Positions 1-12,300 of a stretch of 64,000 nt of DNA are shown here, piece after piece. A program made the translations under genes and the position numbers. Origin of the DNA: Streptomyces tagetis (GTDB taxonomy: Bacteria; Actinomycetota; Actinomycetes; Streptomycetales; Streptomycetaceae); assembly GCF_018069565.1 (NCBI RefSeq), contig NZ_JAGPNL010000002.1, forward strand, positions 372,001 through 436,000, in the 5' to 3' direction. The notes below the pieces were generated by a model, which worked only from the letters and a program-made list of their open reading frames with translations, searched no databases and was not told the DNA's origin. Each line of letters opens with the position of its first letter. Position 1 is the stretch's first letter.

Positions 1-3000
1 GCACCGTCACCGGCATCCACGCCGGGGCCGGGGAGGGCCTGGTCGCCCTCGCCCACGAGGAGACCGGACCGCGGTTGCCCGCCGGGGTGATGGACGGGGC
101 CGTCCAGGCGGTCGCCGCGATCCAGCCGGAGGGGGACGGGCGGCGTCCGCTGGTGCCGTTCTCGATGGCGGCCGTGCGGCTGCTGCGGCCCGTACCGGCC
201 GCCGGCTGGGCCCACGTCCGGCAGACCGGCGAGCAGGAGTGCGACGTCACCGTCACCGACGCCGACGGCCGGCCCTGCGTGATCGTCGAGGGCCTCTCCT
301 ACCGGGAGCTGCGCGAACCCGTCCCGCTGCGCCTCCTGGAACCGGTCTGGCGGGAAGCGGCCCCGGAGGAGACACCGCAGGCCACGCCCGCCCGGCGGGT
401 GTGGGTGGTCGCGCCGCCCCGGGACCACGGCCTCGCCGACCGCCTCGCCGCCCACCACCGCGACGCCGACGTACGCGTCCTGCGCCTCGACCGGGACGGC
501 CGCTGGGCCACGGCGACCGACGGCCTCCCCGACCCCGAACGGGTCTACTTCCTCGGCGCCCTCGGCACGGACGCCGACGACACCACCTCCCCCGAGGGCC
601 TGGAGGACGCCCTGGACCTGGGCATCCGCTCCCTGGTCCGCCTGGTCGGGGTGCTCCTGCGCGGCAACCCCGGCGACCGGCCCCTCGACCTGGTCGCGGT
701 GACCGCCGACGGCCACGCCCCCGACGGTGGGGCCAGGCCCCGGCCCGCGGCGGCGGCCCTGTCCGGGCTCTGCCGCTCGCTGGCCAAGGAGTACCCCGGC
801 TGGCGGGTCGGCTGCGTCGACACCACCCGCCGCGAACTGACCGGACCGCGAGCCGACGCGGTCGCCCGTGCCGTCGCCGAGGACCCAGGCCATCCGGACG
901 GCAACGAGACCGTCCTGCGCGACGGACGGCGTCTGCGCCGGGCCCTGCGGGTCACCGACGCCGCCCCGCCCGGGGCACCGCCGTTCCGCCCCGGCGGCAC
1001 CTACCTGATCCTCGGCGGCGCCGGGGGCATCGGCGCGGTCACCGCCCGCCACCTCGCCCGCCGGGCCGGGGCCAACGTCGCCCTGCTCGGCCGGCGCCCC
1101 GCCACACCCGAGGTCGACGAGGAGCTGCGGGCCATCGAGGCGGCGGGCGGACACGCCCTGTACGTCCAGGCCGACGCGACCGACGCCGACTCGTTGTCGG
1201 CCGCCGTCGCCGCGGTCAAGCGCCGGTTCGGGCCCGTCCACGGCGCCTTCCACTCCGCGCTCGTCCTCGCGGACGCGCGCCTCGCCGACATGGAGGAGGG
1301 TGCCTTCGAGGCGGTGCTCGCGCCGAAGACGCGGGGCTCGCTGCTGCTCGCCGAGGCGCTGCGCGAGGAGCCGCTGGACTTCCTCGTGCTGTACTCCTCG
1401 GCGCAGTCCTTCAGCGGCAACGCCGGGCAGTCCAACTACGCCGCCGCCTCGGCCTTCCAGGACGCCTTCGGCGCGGCGCTCGCGGCCGACGGCCGTCCCG
1501 TGCACGTCGTCGACTGGGGGTACTGGGGCGAGGTCGGGGTGGTCGCCAAGGCGGGCTACCGGCGCCGCATGCGGGCCCTCGGCGTCCACTCCGTCACCCC
1601 CGACGAGGGCATGCGCGCCCTGGAGACGGTCCTCGCCCACCGCCTCGTCCAGGTCCTGCCCATCAAGGCGGAACAGCGCGTGCTGGACCGGCTCGGCGTC
1701 GTACCGGGCGGGCAGCACGAAGCGCCCCGGGCCGCTCCCGGGTCCGACGGTGTCCGCCTCCGGCAGGCCCACGACGCGCTGGACGCCCTCGGTGCCCGCA
1801 TGGTGCTCCGGGCCCTCCAGGAGCTGGGCGCCTTCCGCCACCCCGGCGAACCCTGGCCGTCCGCCGGGGAGTTGGGGATCGTGCCCGCGCACCACCGGCT
1901 GGCCGGTGCCGTCCTGGACGTCCTGGTCGCCGCCGGACACGCGGAACGCGCCGGCGGCCGGACCCGCGCGACGGACTCCGTGACCGGCCTCGCGGGCCGT
2001 GATCTGTCCGCCGAGGCACGGGAGTTGACCGACAAGTACCCGGAGGTCGCCGCCCATGTGGACCTCCTGGTGGCCTGCGCAGAGGAGTACCCGCGGCTGC
2101 TGACCGGGAAGCTCGACCCCACCGAGGTGATGTTCCCGGCCTCCTCCCCCCGGCTCGTGGAGAACGTGTACCGGGGCGACCCCCTCGCCGGCGGCGCCAA
2201 CGAGACCGCGGCGCGCGAGGTGGCCGCGCACGTCGCGGGCGGTCGACGCCCCTTCCGCGTACTGGAGGTGGGCGCCGGGACGGGCGGCACCTCCCGGTCC
2301 GTGCTCCGGGCGCTGAGTCCGTACGCCGACCGCGTCGAGTACGTCTACACCGACATCTCCGGCGGCTTCCTCCGCCACGGCCGCAAGGAGTTCGCCGCGC
2401 GGCACCCCTTCGTCACCTTCCGCCGCCTGGACATCGAGCGCCCGCCCGCCGAACAGGGCCTCGACGAGGGCGGGTACGACGTCGTCGTGGCGGCCAACGT
2501 CCTGCACGCCACGCGCGACCTCGGCCGCACCCTGGCCCACGCGCGGCGGCTCCTCGCCGACGACGGGCGGCTGGTCCTCTGCGAGGCGACCGCCTTCACC
2601 GCCTTCACCACCCTCACTTTCGGACTCCTGGAGGGCTGGTGGCGGTTCGAGGACCCGGACCGGCGCATCCCCGCCTCCCCGCTCGCCGACCCGGCGTCCT
2701 GGCAGGCGCTGCTGGCGGAGAACGGGTTCGCCCGCACCGCCGTGCTCGACGCCGTGCCCGGGGCGCCGCGCCCGCTGGGACTGAGCGTGCTCGTCGCCGA
2801 CGTACGCGCCACACCGGCTCCGGCGGCGGCCCCGCCCACGGTGCCGCTGCCCCGGCCCCGCGCCGAGACCCCGGCCCCGCGTCCGGCGCAGCCCCGGCCG
2901 GGCCCGGCGGAGGTGCGGCCGGTCGCGGGGGAGCCCTGGCCGGTCCTCGGTGAGCCACGGCCGGGTCCGGGGGAGTCACGGCCAGGACCGGGTGAGCCCC

Positions 3001-3389
3001 GGTCGAACCCGATGCCGCCACCGCCGGACCTCGCCGAGACCCGGCGTCGGCTGGCCGGGCACATCGCGGCCACCCTGGGCCGGTCCGAGGCCGACCTCGA
3101 CCCGGAGCGCCCGTTCACCGAGTACGGCGTGGACTCGATCATCCTCGTCGAGCTGGTGAACACCCTCAACACCGCACTCGGCACCGATCTCGGCACCACC
3201 GCCCTCTTCGACCACCCCACGCTGACCGCGCTCGCCGCGTACGTACACGCCGAGCACGCTCCCGCCGCGCCCGGCGCGGACGGGACCGGGCCGGCACGGG
3301 AGACGGACGTCGAGGACATGCTGCGGCGGCTCGCCGCGGGCGAACTGACCGTCGCAGAGGCATACACGAACCTCGGGGGACCCGCATGA
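1..3389 (+). CDS. Trans-AT type I polyketide synthase, C-terminal part (DH-KR-cMT-ACP), 5' truncated by window
   Basis: The reading frame is open to base 3, so the gene begins left of the window; TTG 75 is only the first start-like codon seen. Domains in order: C-terminal half of a dehydratase (motif LPAGVMDGAVQA near 75-110 with the second catalytic Asp), ketoreductase (Rossmann motif LILGGAGGIG near 1005-1035, catalytic Tyr in QSNYAAAS near 1437), a trans-AT type C-methyltransferase (SAM motif VLEVGAGTGG near 2265, FGLLEGWW near 2625), and an acyl carrier domain (GVDSI, phosphopantetheine Ser codon 3135). No acyltransferase domain is present, so malonyl units must be loaded in trans. The last 30 residues resemble a docking helix pair. 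The stop overlaps the next start (ATGA), so the two synthase genes are translationally coupled. This module should add one ketide, methylate its alpha carbon and leave an alkene. Confidence 0.95.
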   Translation, partial: TVTGIHAGAGEGLVALAHEETGPRLPAGVMDGAVQAVAAIQPEGDGRRPLVPFSMAAVRLLRPVPAAGWAHVRQTGEQECDVTVTDADGRPCVIVEGLSYRELREPVPLRLLEPVWREAAPEETPQATPARRVWVVAPPRDHGLADRLAAHHRDADVRVLRLDRDGRWATATDGLPDPERVYFLGALGTDADDTTSPEGLEDALDLGIRSLVRLVGVLLRGNPGDRPLDLVAVTADGHAPDGGARPRPAAAALSGLCRSLAKEYPGWRVGCVDTTRRELTGPRADAVARAVAEDPGHPDGNETVLRDGRRLRRALRVTDAAPPGAPPFRPGGTYLILGGAGGIGAVTARHLARRAGANVALLGRRPATPEVDEELRAIEAAGGHALYVQADATDADSLSAAVAAVKRRFGPVHGAFHSALVLADARLADMEEGAFEAVLAPKTRGSLLLAEALREEPLDFLVLYSSAQSFSGNAGQSNYAAASAFQDAFGAALAADGRPVHVVDWGYWGEVGVVAKAGYRRRMRALGVHSVTPDEGMRALETVLAHRLVQVLPIKAEQRVLDRLGVVPGGQHEAPRAAPGSDGVRLRQAHDALDALGARMVLRALQELGAFRHPGEPWPSAGELGIVPAHHRLAGAVLDVLVAAGHAERAGGRTRATDSVTGLAGRDLSAEARELTDKYPEVAAHVDLLVACAEEYPRLLTGKLDPTEVMFPASSPRLVENVYRGDPLAGGANETAAREVAAHVAGGRRPFRVLEVGAGTGGTSRSVLRALSPYADRVEYVYTDISGGFLRHGRKEFAARHPFVTFRRLDIERPPAEQGLDEGGYDVVVAANVLHATRDLGRTLAHARRLLADDGRLVLCEATAFTAFTTLTFGLLEGWWRFEDPDRRIPASPLADPASWQALLAENGFARTAVLDAVPGAPRPLGLSVLVADVRATPAPAAAPPTVPLPRPRAETPAPRPAQPRPGPAEVRPVAGEPWPVLGEPRPGPGESRPGPGEPRSNPMPPPPDLAETRRRLAGHIAATLGRSEADLDPERPFTEYGVDSIILVELVNTLNTALGTDLGTTALFDHPTLTALAAYVHAEHAPAAPGADGTGPARETDVEDMLRRLAAGELTVAEAYTNLGGPA
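2928..3011 (+). repeat. Four 21-bp imperfect tandem repeats in the MT-ACP linker
   Basis: Coding repeat giving the heptads GEPWPVL, GEPRPGP, GESRPGP and GEPRSNP. It lies in the Pro/Arg-rich linker between the methyltransferase and carrier domains of the upstream synthase, where copy number can vary without harming fold. Confidence 0.8.
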
Positions 3390-6300
3390 ACAGCGCCGTG
3401 AAGAGGGTGCTCGAACTCGTCGAGACCCGGCAGATCTCCCCGGAGGAGGGCCGGCGCCGCCTGGCCGACCTGGGCGCCGCCGGAGACCGGCCCGCCACCG
3501 GGGGCCGGTCTGCCGCCGGGTATCGCCCCGCCGCCCGGCCGGACGGCCGGGGCGCGCACCCGCCGGAGGCGGACACCCCGGCGTCCGACCGGAAGATCGC
3601 CGTCATCGGCCTCTCCGCCCGCTACGCCGACGCCCCCTCGTCCGAGGCGCTGTGGCGCCTGCTCGCGGCCGGCGAGTGCGCCGTCAGGGAGGTGCCGTCG
3701 GACCGCTGGCTCCCCGAGCAGTACTACGACCCCGACCCGCGCGCGCCCGGCAAGACGCCCTCGCGGTGGGGCGGGTTCATCGAGGACGCCGCCGCCTTCG
3801 ACCCGCTCTTCTTCCACCTCTCCGGCCGCGAGGCCGAACGCATGGACCCCCAGCAGCGGCTCTTCCTGGAGGGCTGCTGGAGCGCGCTGGAGGACGCCGG
3901 ATACGCGGGCGACTCCCTCGCCGGCACCCGCTGCGGGGTCTTCGCCGGCACCCCGGCCAGCGACTACGCCCTGGAGGCGCAGCGCTCCGGGCCGGACGCG
4001 GACGCGCAGGTCCTGCTCGGCAACGACACCTCCCTCCTGGCCGCCCGCATCTCCTACCTGCTCGACCTGCGCGGCCCCAGCATGGCCCTCAACACCGCCT
4101 GTTCCTCCTCCCTCGTCGCCATCGACCTGGCCTGCGAGGCCATCCGCACCGGCCGGTGCGACACGGCGCTGGCCGGCGGCGTGTGCCTGTTCGTCGGCCC
4201 CGGCTTCTACGTCTCCGCCGGAAAGGCCGGGATGCTCTCGCCCCGGGGCCGGTGCGGCGCCTTCGACCGGGACGCCGACGGCTTCGTCCCCGGCGAGGGC
4301 TGCGGCGTCGTCGTCCTCAAGGCCCTGGACGCGGCCCTGCGCGACGGCGACCACGTCCACGGCGTGATCCTCGGCTCGGCCGTCAACCAGGACGGCAAGT
4401 CCAACGGCATCACCGCGCCCCGCTCCCGCGCCCAGACCGACGTACAGCTCCAGGCGTACGCGCGGGCCGGCATCAGTCCGCGCACCCTCTCCCTGGTGGA
4501 GGCGCACGGCACCGGCACCGCCCTCGGCGACCCGATCGAGATCGAGGCGCTGACCCGGTCCTTCGCGGAGTTCACCGACGAGCGGCAGTTCTGTGCCATC
4601 GGGTCGGTCAAGACCAACCTGGGCCACACCGGGCAGGCGGCGGGGGTGGCCGGACTCATCAAGTGCCTGCTCGCCTTCGCCCACGAGGAGATCCCGCCGA
4701 CGCTGCACTACAGCGCCTCCAACGAGCGGATCGACTTCGCGGCGACGCCGTTCCGTCCGGTCACCTCGCCGTTGCCGTGGCCCCGGCGCGCGGGCGTGCC
4801 CCGGCGGGCGGCGGTGAGTTCCTTCGGCTACAGCGGCACCAACGCCCACCTGGTCGTCGAGGAACCGCCGGCCGCCGCCCCCGCGCCGGAGCGGGAGGAG
4901 CGGCCCCGCCTCTTCCTCGTCTCCGCGAAGACCGGGCGGGCGCTGCGCCGCCGCCTGGCGGACCTGGAGAGGTGGCTCGGCGGGGACCGGGAGCCGTACC
5001 GGCTCGGCGACATCGCGTTCACCCTGCACGAGGGGCGCAAGCACTTCGACGCCCGTGCCGCCCTCGTGGCCGCCACCGCGGAGGGGCTGCGCCGGGCGAT
5101 CCGGGACCGGCTCGACGCCCCGGACGGCGACCGGCCGCCGCCCGGCCGCCCGAGCGCCGCCGAGGAGGCCGGGCTGCTGGAAGCCCTCCGCGGACACCTC
5201 GCGGACGCGGCCCACGACGACACCGCCCGCGTACGGGCCCTGGAAGCCGCCGCCACGCTCTACGAACGCGGCGGCACCCTCCCCGCGCGGCTGTTCCACC
5301 CCGACGGCGGACACCGCGTCCCCCTGCCCCCGTACCCCTTCGAACGGGACCGGTACTGGCACCCCCCGACGCCCGCCACCGGTCCGGCGTCCGCCACGGG
5401 TCCGGCGTCCGCCACGGGTCCGGCGTCCGTCACGGGTCCGGCGTCCGCCACGGGACTGGCGTCCGTCACGGGACCGGCACTCGGCATGGGACCGGCACTC
5501 GCCACGGGACTGGCATCCGCCACGGAACCGGGACTCGCCACGGAACCGACGCCCACCGGCCCCCGGGCCGCCGAGCCCGCCGTCCCCGGCTGGGAGCGGC
5601 TGCCACCGGACGGCGACGGGACGCTGTTCCGGTTCCGCCCGCGCCCCGGCGACCCGCTCCTCGCCGACCACGTCATCGACGGCCGGCCCGTCGTCGCGGG
5701 CATGGTCACCCTGGACCTGGTCCGCACCGCCGCCGCGCGGGCGGGGCTCGGCCCGATGCGGCGGATCAGCCGCGTCGTCTGGCACCGCCCCCTCGTACCG
5801 GCGGACGACGGAGTGCTGATCCGGCTCGCCCCGGACCAGGACGGCACCGTCCGCTTCGCCGTGGGCACCACCGCCGGCACCCCCGGCGCCACCGGCCACC
5901 TCGCCCCCGCCGGGACCGCCCCGGCCGACCCGGTCCTCGACCTCCCCGCGGTACGCGCCCGCTGCGCCACGGTCCTCGGACACGACGACTGCTACGCCCG
6001 GTTCGCGCGGCTGGGCTTCGCCTACGGACCCGGCTTCCGCGTCGTGCGCGAGCTGCGGTCCGGCGCCGACGAGGTGCTGGCCCGCCTCCACCTGCCCCCG
6101 GGGCACGACGCCCCCGGCGGCCCGGACTCGCTGCGGCCGACGCTGCTCGACGGCGCGCTCCAGGCCCTCGTCGCCCTCGGCCGCGACGACGACCGCGTAC
6201 GCCGCGTCCCCTGCGCCCTGCGGACCCTGACCGTGCACGGCCCGCTCGGGGACACCTGCCACGCGCACCTCGTACGCCGCGACGACGGCGTGCTGGACAT

Positions 6301-9300
6301 CCGTATCGCCGACGACACGGGCACGGTCCTGGTGACCATGGAGGGCCTGGAAGTCCTCACGGCCGGCGGGGAGACCGGCCCGGCGGGCGTCACGCCGTTC
6401 ACGCCCGGATGGCGGCAGACCGGACTGCCCGCGTCACCCGGCGCGTCCGGCGGGCCGCTGCTCGTCCTCGACACCGACGAAACGGCCGCCGACCGGCTGC
6501 GGGCGCGAAACCCCGGCGGCACCGTCGTCCTGGCCACCCCGGGGGACGCCTTCCGGCAGGTGGGCGACGACCGGTACGAGGTCCGCCCCGGCTCCGCCGA
6601 GGACCACGGCCGCCTCCTCGCCGCCCTGCCCCGTACGCCCCGGCCGCCCCGCGTCCTGGTCCTGTGGTCGGCACGCTCCGGCCGGGAGACCGACCGGGCC
6701 CTCGGTTTCGACGCGCTGCTGGCGCTCTCCCAGGCCCTGTGCGCCCGGCCGCTGCCCGGACCGGTCGCCGTCCGCGTGGCCCGCCCCGCCGGCCCGGCCG
6801 GAGCGCGGCCCGGCCTCGCCGCGCTGGGCGCCTTCGCCCGCACGGCACGGCTGGAGAACCCCGACCTGTGCCTCCAGACCGTCGCCCTGCCCACCGCCAC
6901 CGACGACGGCGCGCTGCCCGACGCCGCCTGGAGGGCCCTGCTCACCGAGGCGTCGCCCGACGAGCCGACGGAGATCCGGATCACCGCCGACGGCACCGCC
7001 GAGCGGCGGACACTGGAGGCGGCCCCGGCCCTGCCGGACACCCCCGGCGCGGCGGTCCGCCCCGGGCACACGTACGTGATCACCGGCGGGACCGGACACC
7101 TCGGCCGCGCCCTGACGGCCCGTCTCGCCGCCCTCGGCGCCCGGACCGTGCTCATCAGCCGCTCCGCGCCCGGCCCCGAGGCCCGCGAAATGCTACGCAC
7201 GCTGCGGGAGGGCGGGGCCGAGGTCGTCCACGAACGCGCCGACGTCTGCGACCGGGCCGCCCTGGACCGGGCGCTGCGCGAGGTCCGGCGCCGCTTCGGC
7301 CCGCTGCACGGCGTGATCCACGCGGCGGGCGCCGTCCGCGACTCCCTGCTGGTGCGCAAGACCTCGCAGGAGGCCCGGGACGTCATCGCGGCCAAGTGCG
7401 ACGGGGCGGTGTGGCTCGACGACCTCACCCGCGACGATCCCCTGGAGTTCCTGGTTCTCTTCTCCTCCGTGGTCGCCGCCGTCGGCAACCCCGGCCAGAG
7501 CGACTACGCCTACGCCAACGGATTCCTCGACGCGTTCGCCGAGACCCGCGAGGCCGAACGCGCCGCGGGCCGGCGCTCCGGCCGGACCCTGTCGATCGCC
7601 TGGCCGGCCTGGAGCGGCGGAGGCATGGCCGCCGCACTCGCCGCCGACGACGCCCTCGGCGTCGCGGAGGGCGTGGCCGTCTTCGAGCGGGCCCTCGCCT
7701 TCCCCGGGACACACCTCGTCCTGCTCCCCTCGGCCGCCGCCGACGCCCTGACGGCGGGTACCGGGCAACCCGCCCCGAACACCCGGACCGGCACGTCCAC
7801 TTCGGCGGACGACGACGGCGAGCGGAGCGACCTGCGGCGGCTCGCCGTCGGCCTGCTGACCGACGTCCTCGCCGAGGAACTGCGCGTACCCGCCGAACGC
7901 ATCGACCCCGGGGCGCCGTTCGAGCAGTACGGCATCGACTCGGTCATGGTGATGCGGGTCTCGGAGCGACTGGAGCGTGTCTTCGGCCCGTTGCCCAAGA
8001 CCCTGTTCTTCCAGTACGCCAACCTCACCGAGATCGCCGGCCACCTCGCCCGCCGCCACCGCACGGCACTGGAGGCCAGGCTCCCCCGAACCGAGACCGA
8101 GACCGACCCCGCCCCCGTCTCCGCCCCCGTCTCCGCCCCCGTCTCCGCAGCCGTGGCCGCCCCGGACCCGGCCCCCGGGGCGGCGCCGCCGGGCGACGCC
8201 GACGGCGTCCAGGACATCGCCGTCATCGGCCTCGCCGGCCGTTACCCCGGCGCCCGCGACCTGGAGGAGTTCTGGCACAACCTCGTCCGGGGACGCGACT
8301 GCGTCACCACCGTCCCGGCGGACCGCTGGCCCCTGGAGGGTTTCTACGACCCCGAGGGCGGCCCGGGCCGCAGCTACGCCAAATGGGGCGGATTCCTCGA
8401 CGGCATCGACCGGTTCGACCCGCTGTTCTTCGGCATCGCCCCGCGCGACGCCGACATGATGGACCCCCAGGAACGCGTCTTCCTGGAGACCGTCTGGCAC
8501 GCCCTGGAGGACTCCGGACGCACCCGCGCCGATCTGCGCCGGGGCACGACCGGCGTCTTCGTCGGCGTGATGTACGGCGACTACCAGCGGTACGGACCCG
8601 CACCGGACGGCCGCATGGGCGTCTCGTCCTACGCCTCCATCGCCAACCGGGTGTCGTACTTCTTCGACTTCCGCGGGCCCAGCATGGCCCTGGACACCAT
8701 GTGCTCCTCCTCGCTCACCGCGCTCCACCTGGCCTGCGAGAGCCTGCGCCGCGGCGAGTGCGACACGGCCGTCGCCGGCGGCGTCAACCTCAGCACGCAC
8801 CCCGACAAGTACCGGCAGCTCAGCCTCGCCCGGTTCCTGTCCACCGACGGCCGCTGCCGCAGCTTCGGCGCCGGCGGCGACGGCTACGTGCCCGGCGAGG
8901 GCGCCGGGGCGCTGCTGCTCAAGCCGCTGGCGGCGGCACGGGCGGACGGCGACACCGTGCACGCGGTGATCCGGGGCAGCGCCGTCAACCACGGCGGGCG
9001 CACCAACGGCTACACGGTCCCCGGCACCCGGGCCCAGAGCGCGGCGATCCGGGAGGCGCTGCGCCGGGCGCGGACGCGCCCCGGGGACATCGGGTACGTC
9101 GAGGCGCACGGCACCGGCACCGCCCTCGGCGACCCCATCGAAGTGGCCGCCCTCACCGAGGTGTTCGCAGCCCCGGACGCCGCGTCGACCGAGCCGCCGG
9201 CCGGCCCCGGCGACGCGTCCCGCATCCCGATCGGCTCGGTGAAGTCGGGCATCGGCCACCTGGAGTCGGCGGCCGGAGTCGCCGCGGTGACCAAGGTCAT

Positions 9301-12300
9301 CCTCCAGATGCGGCACCGGACGCTGGTGCCGTCCCTGCACGCCGAGGAGCTCAACCCCCATGCCGGGCTGGACTCCTCGCCCTTCCGGGTGCAGCGCGAC
9401 CTCGCCGGGTGGGCGCCGCGCGGCACGGACCGGCCCCGCCTGATCGCGGGCGTCAGCTCCTTCGGCGCGGGCGGCTCCAACGCCCACGTGATCCTGGAGG
9501 CGCCCGAGCCGGACCCGGTGCCGGGGGACGCCGACGAGGGCCGGCAGATCGTGGTGGTCTCCGCGAAGGCCCCGGACCGGCTCGCCGACCTGGCCGCCCG
9601 GCTCGCCGGCCAACTGGCTGGGTGGGGCGCGCGGGACGCCCTGCCCGAGCGGCTGCGCGGGTACCTCATGACGCGGCTCGCGGACCTGCTCGGGCTGCGC
9701 CCCGGGGACCTGGGGGAGGACGACGACCTGGCCGACTGCGGGTTCGACGAGGTGACGCGGGCCCGGCTGGGCGCCGCCGTGGCCGAGGAGTGCGGGCTGC
9801 CCACCGACGAACTGCCCGCCACCGCCGGCACCGTACGCGACCTGATGAGCCATCTGACGACACATCAGGAGGGGTCGCTGCGGGCCCACTTCGCGGCCCC
9901 CGCTCCTCAGGCTCCGCCGGGACCCGCACCCCGGCTCGTCGATGTCGCGCACACCCTCCAGACCGGCCGGGAGGCGATGGACGAGCGGCTCGCCGTCGTC
10001 GCGGACGACCTCCAGGAGGCCGTCCGGGGACTCAGGGCCTACGCCGACGGCCGGACCGACGCCCCCGGCGTCTTCAGCGGACGCACGAGCGACGACCACG
10101 ACACACCGGCCCCCGGCACCCCCGAACCCACGCCCGGGACCGGCGACACCCCCGAAGCGCTCGCCGCCCGGTGGGTGCGCGGCGCCCCCGTCGACTGGCG
10201 GGCCCTGCACACCGGCCGCCGGCGCCGCACCGTCCCGCTGGCCGGCTACCCCTTCGCCCGGGAACGCCACTGGCTCGACACCGCGCCGCCCCCGGCGACC
10301 GCTCCCGTACCCGAACTCCCCGCGCCGGACGACCCGGAGGCCCTGATGGACAGCACGGCGGACACCGCACACCGGCCCCCGGCCCCCGACGACCTCAGGG
10401 CCTGGCTGGAGCGGACCCTCACCGAGTTCGCCGGCGAGGCCGTCGGACTCGACCCGGCCCGCGTCAACCGGCGTACACCGCTCGGCGATTACGGCTTCGA
10501 GTCGGTGTCCCTCAAGGCGCTGGCCGACCGCGTCTCCACCCGGCTCGGGGTCGCCTTCTCGCCCACCCTGTTCTACGAGCGGCGCGGCATCGCCGGAGCC
10601 GTGGACTGGCTGATCGAGGAGTACGGCGACCGGCTCACCGCCCACCGGGACCGGACCCTCCCGGCACCGGCCCCGCGCGACCAGCTCCGGGCCCACCCGG
10701 AGCAGCCGACGACGGCCCCGGCGCAGGCCACCACGACAGCCTCGGCACCGGCCACCACCACCGCCCCGGCGAAGGCCACCACCGCCCCGGCACAGGCGAC
10801 CGCCACCGCCCCGGCCGACGCCGCCCCCGCCCCCGCCCCCGTCGCCGTCATCGGCATGAGCGGGCGCTTCCCGGGCTCCCGCGACCTCGACCACTACTGG
10901 GAAAACCTCTACCACCGGCGGGACCTGATCACCGAGGTCCCCGCCGACCGCTGGGACTGGCGGGCCCTGGACAGCGAGGAGCTGCCGCCCGAGCGGCGCA
11001 CCCCGTACCGGTGGGGCGGGTTCGTCGAGGGGGCCGACACCTTCGACCCGCTCTTCTTCGGCATCTCCCCGGCCGAGGCCGAGATGATGGACCCCCAGCA
11101 GCGGATGCTGCTCCAGACGGTGTGGGCCGCCGTCGAGGACGCCGGGTACCGGCCCTCCGCGCTGGCCGGGCGCCCGGTCGGCCTCTTCTCCGGCATCCAG
11201 TTCAGCGACTACCAGCACCTGATGCACGAGGCCGGCGTCATGAGCGCCCAGTCCGGCCTGGGCAACGAGCACTCGATCTCCGTGAACCGGATCTCCTACC
11301 TGCTCGACCTGCGCGGACCGAGCGAGCCCGTCAACACCGCCTGCTCCAGCTCCCTGGTCGCCGTCCACCGGGCCGTGCGCTCCCTGCGCCAGGGCGAATG
11401 CGAACTGGCCGTCGCGGGCGGCATCTCGCTCAACCTCTCCCCGCACTCCACCGTGGCGGCGGGCATGATGGGCCTGCTCTCCCCGGACGGCCGCTGCAAG
11501 ACGCTGGACGCCGCCGCCAACGGCTACGTCAAGGGCGAGGGCGTCGGCATGCTGGTCCTCAAGCCGCTCGACCGCGCCCTCGCCGACGGCGACCAGGTGC
11601 ACGCCGTCATCCGCGGCACCGCCGTCAACCACGGCGGACGCGCCGCCTCCCTCACCGCCCCCAACGCCGAGGCGCAGGCGGCCCTGGTCTGCACCGCGGC
11701 CCGCGAGGCCGACGTCGGCCCGGAGTCCATCGGCTACCTCGAACTCCACGGCACCGGCACCGAACTGGGCGACCCCGTCGAGATCAACGGCATCAAGCTC
11801 GCCTTCCGCAGGCTCGCCCGGGAACGCGGCGCGACGCTGCCCGCCGGACCGTACTGCGGCATCGGCTCCGTGAAGACGAACATCGGGCACCTGGAACCGG
11901 CCTCCGGCATCGCCGGACTGATGAAGATCATCCTGGCGCTGCGGCACCGCGCGCTGCCCGGCATGGCCCACCTGGAGGAGGTCAACCCGTACGTCGACCT
12001 GACCGGCAGCCCGTTCCACATCGTCGACGGCACCGTCCCCTGGGAGCCCCTCACCGGACCCGACGGCGGCCGGCTGCCGCTGCGGGCCGGGGTCAGCTCC
12101 TTCGGCTTCGGCGGGGTCAACTCCCACGTCCTCGTCGAGCAACCACCCGCCCGAGCACCCCGCGCGGACGGCGGCGCGCGGGGCGACCACGTCTTCGTGC
12201 TCTCCGCGCGCGACGAGGCCGCCCTCGGCCGGGCCGTCGCCCGCCTCACCGACCGGCTCGCCGCCTGGAACCGCGACCCGGCCTCCCGCCCCGGCGCGGA

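Noticed and set aside
5378..5557. Possible CRISPR-like array
   Set aside because: Repeats are in frame, without spacers, and encode a protein linker.
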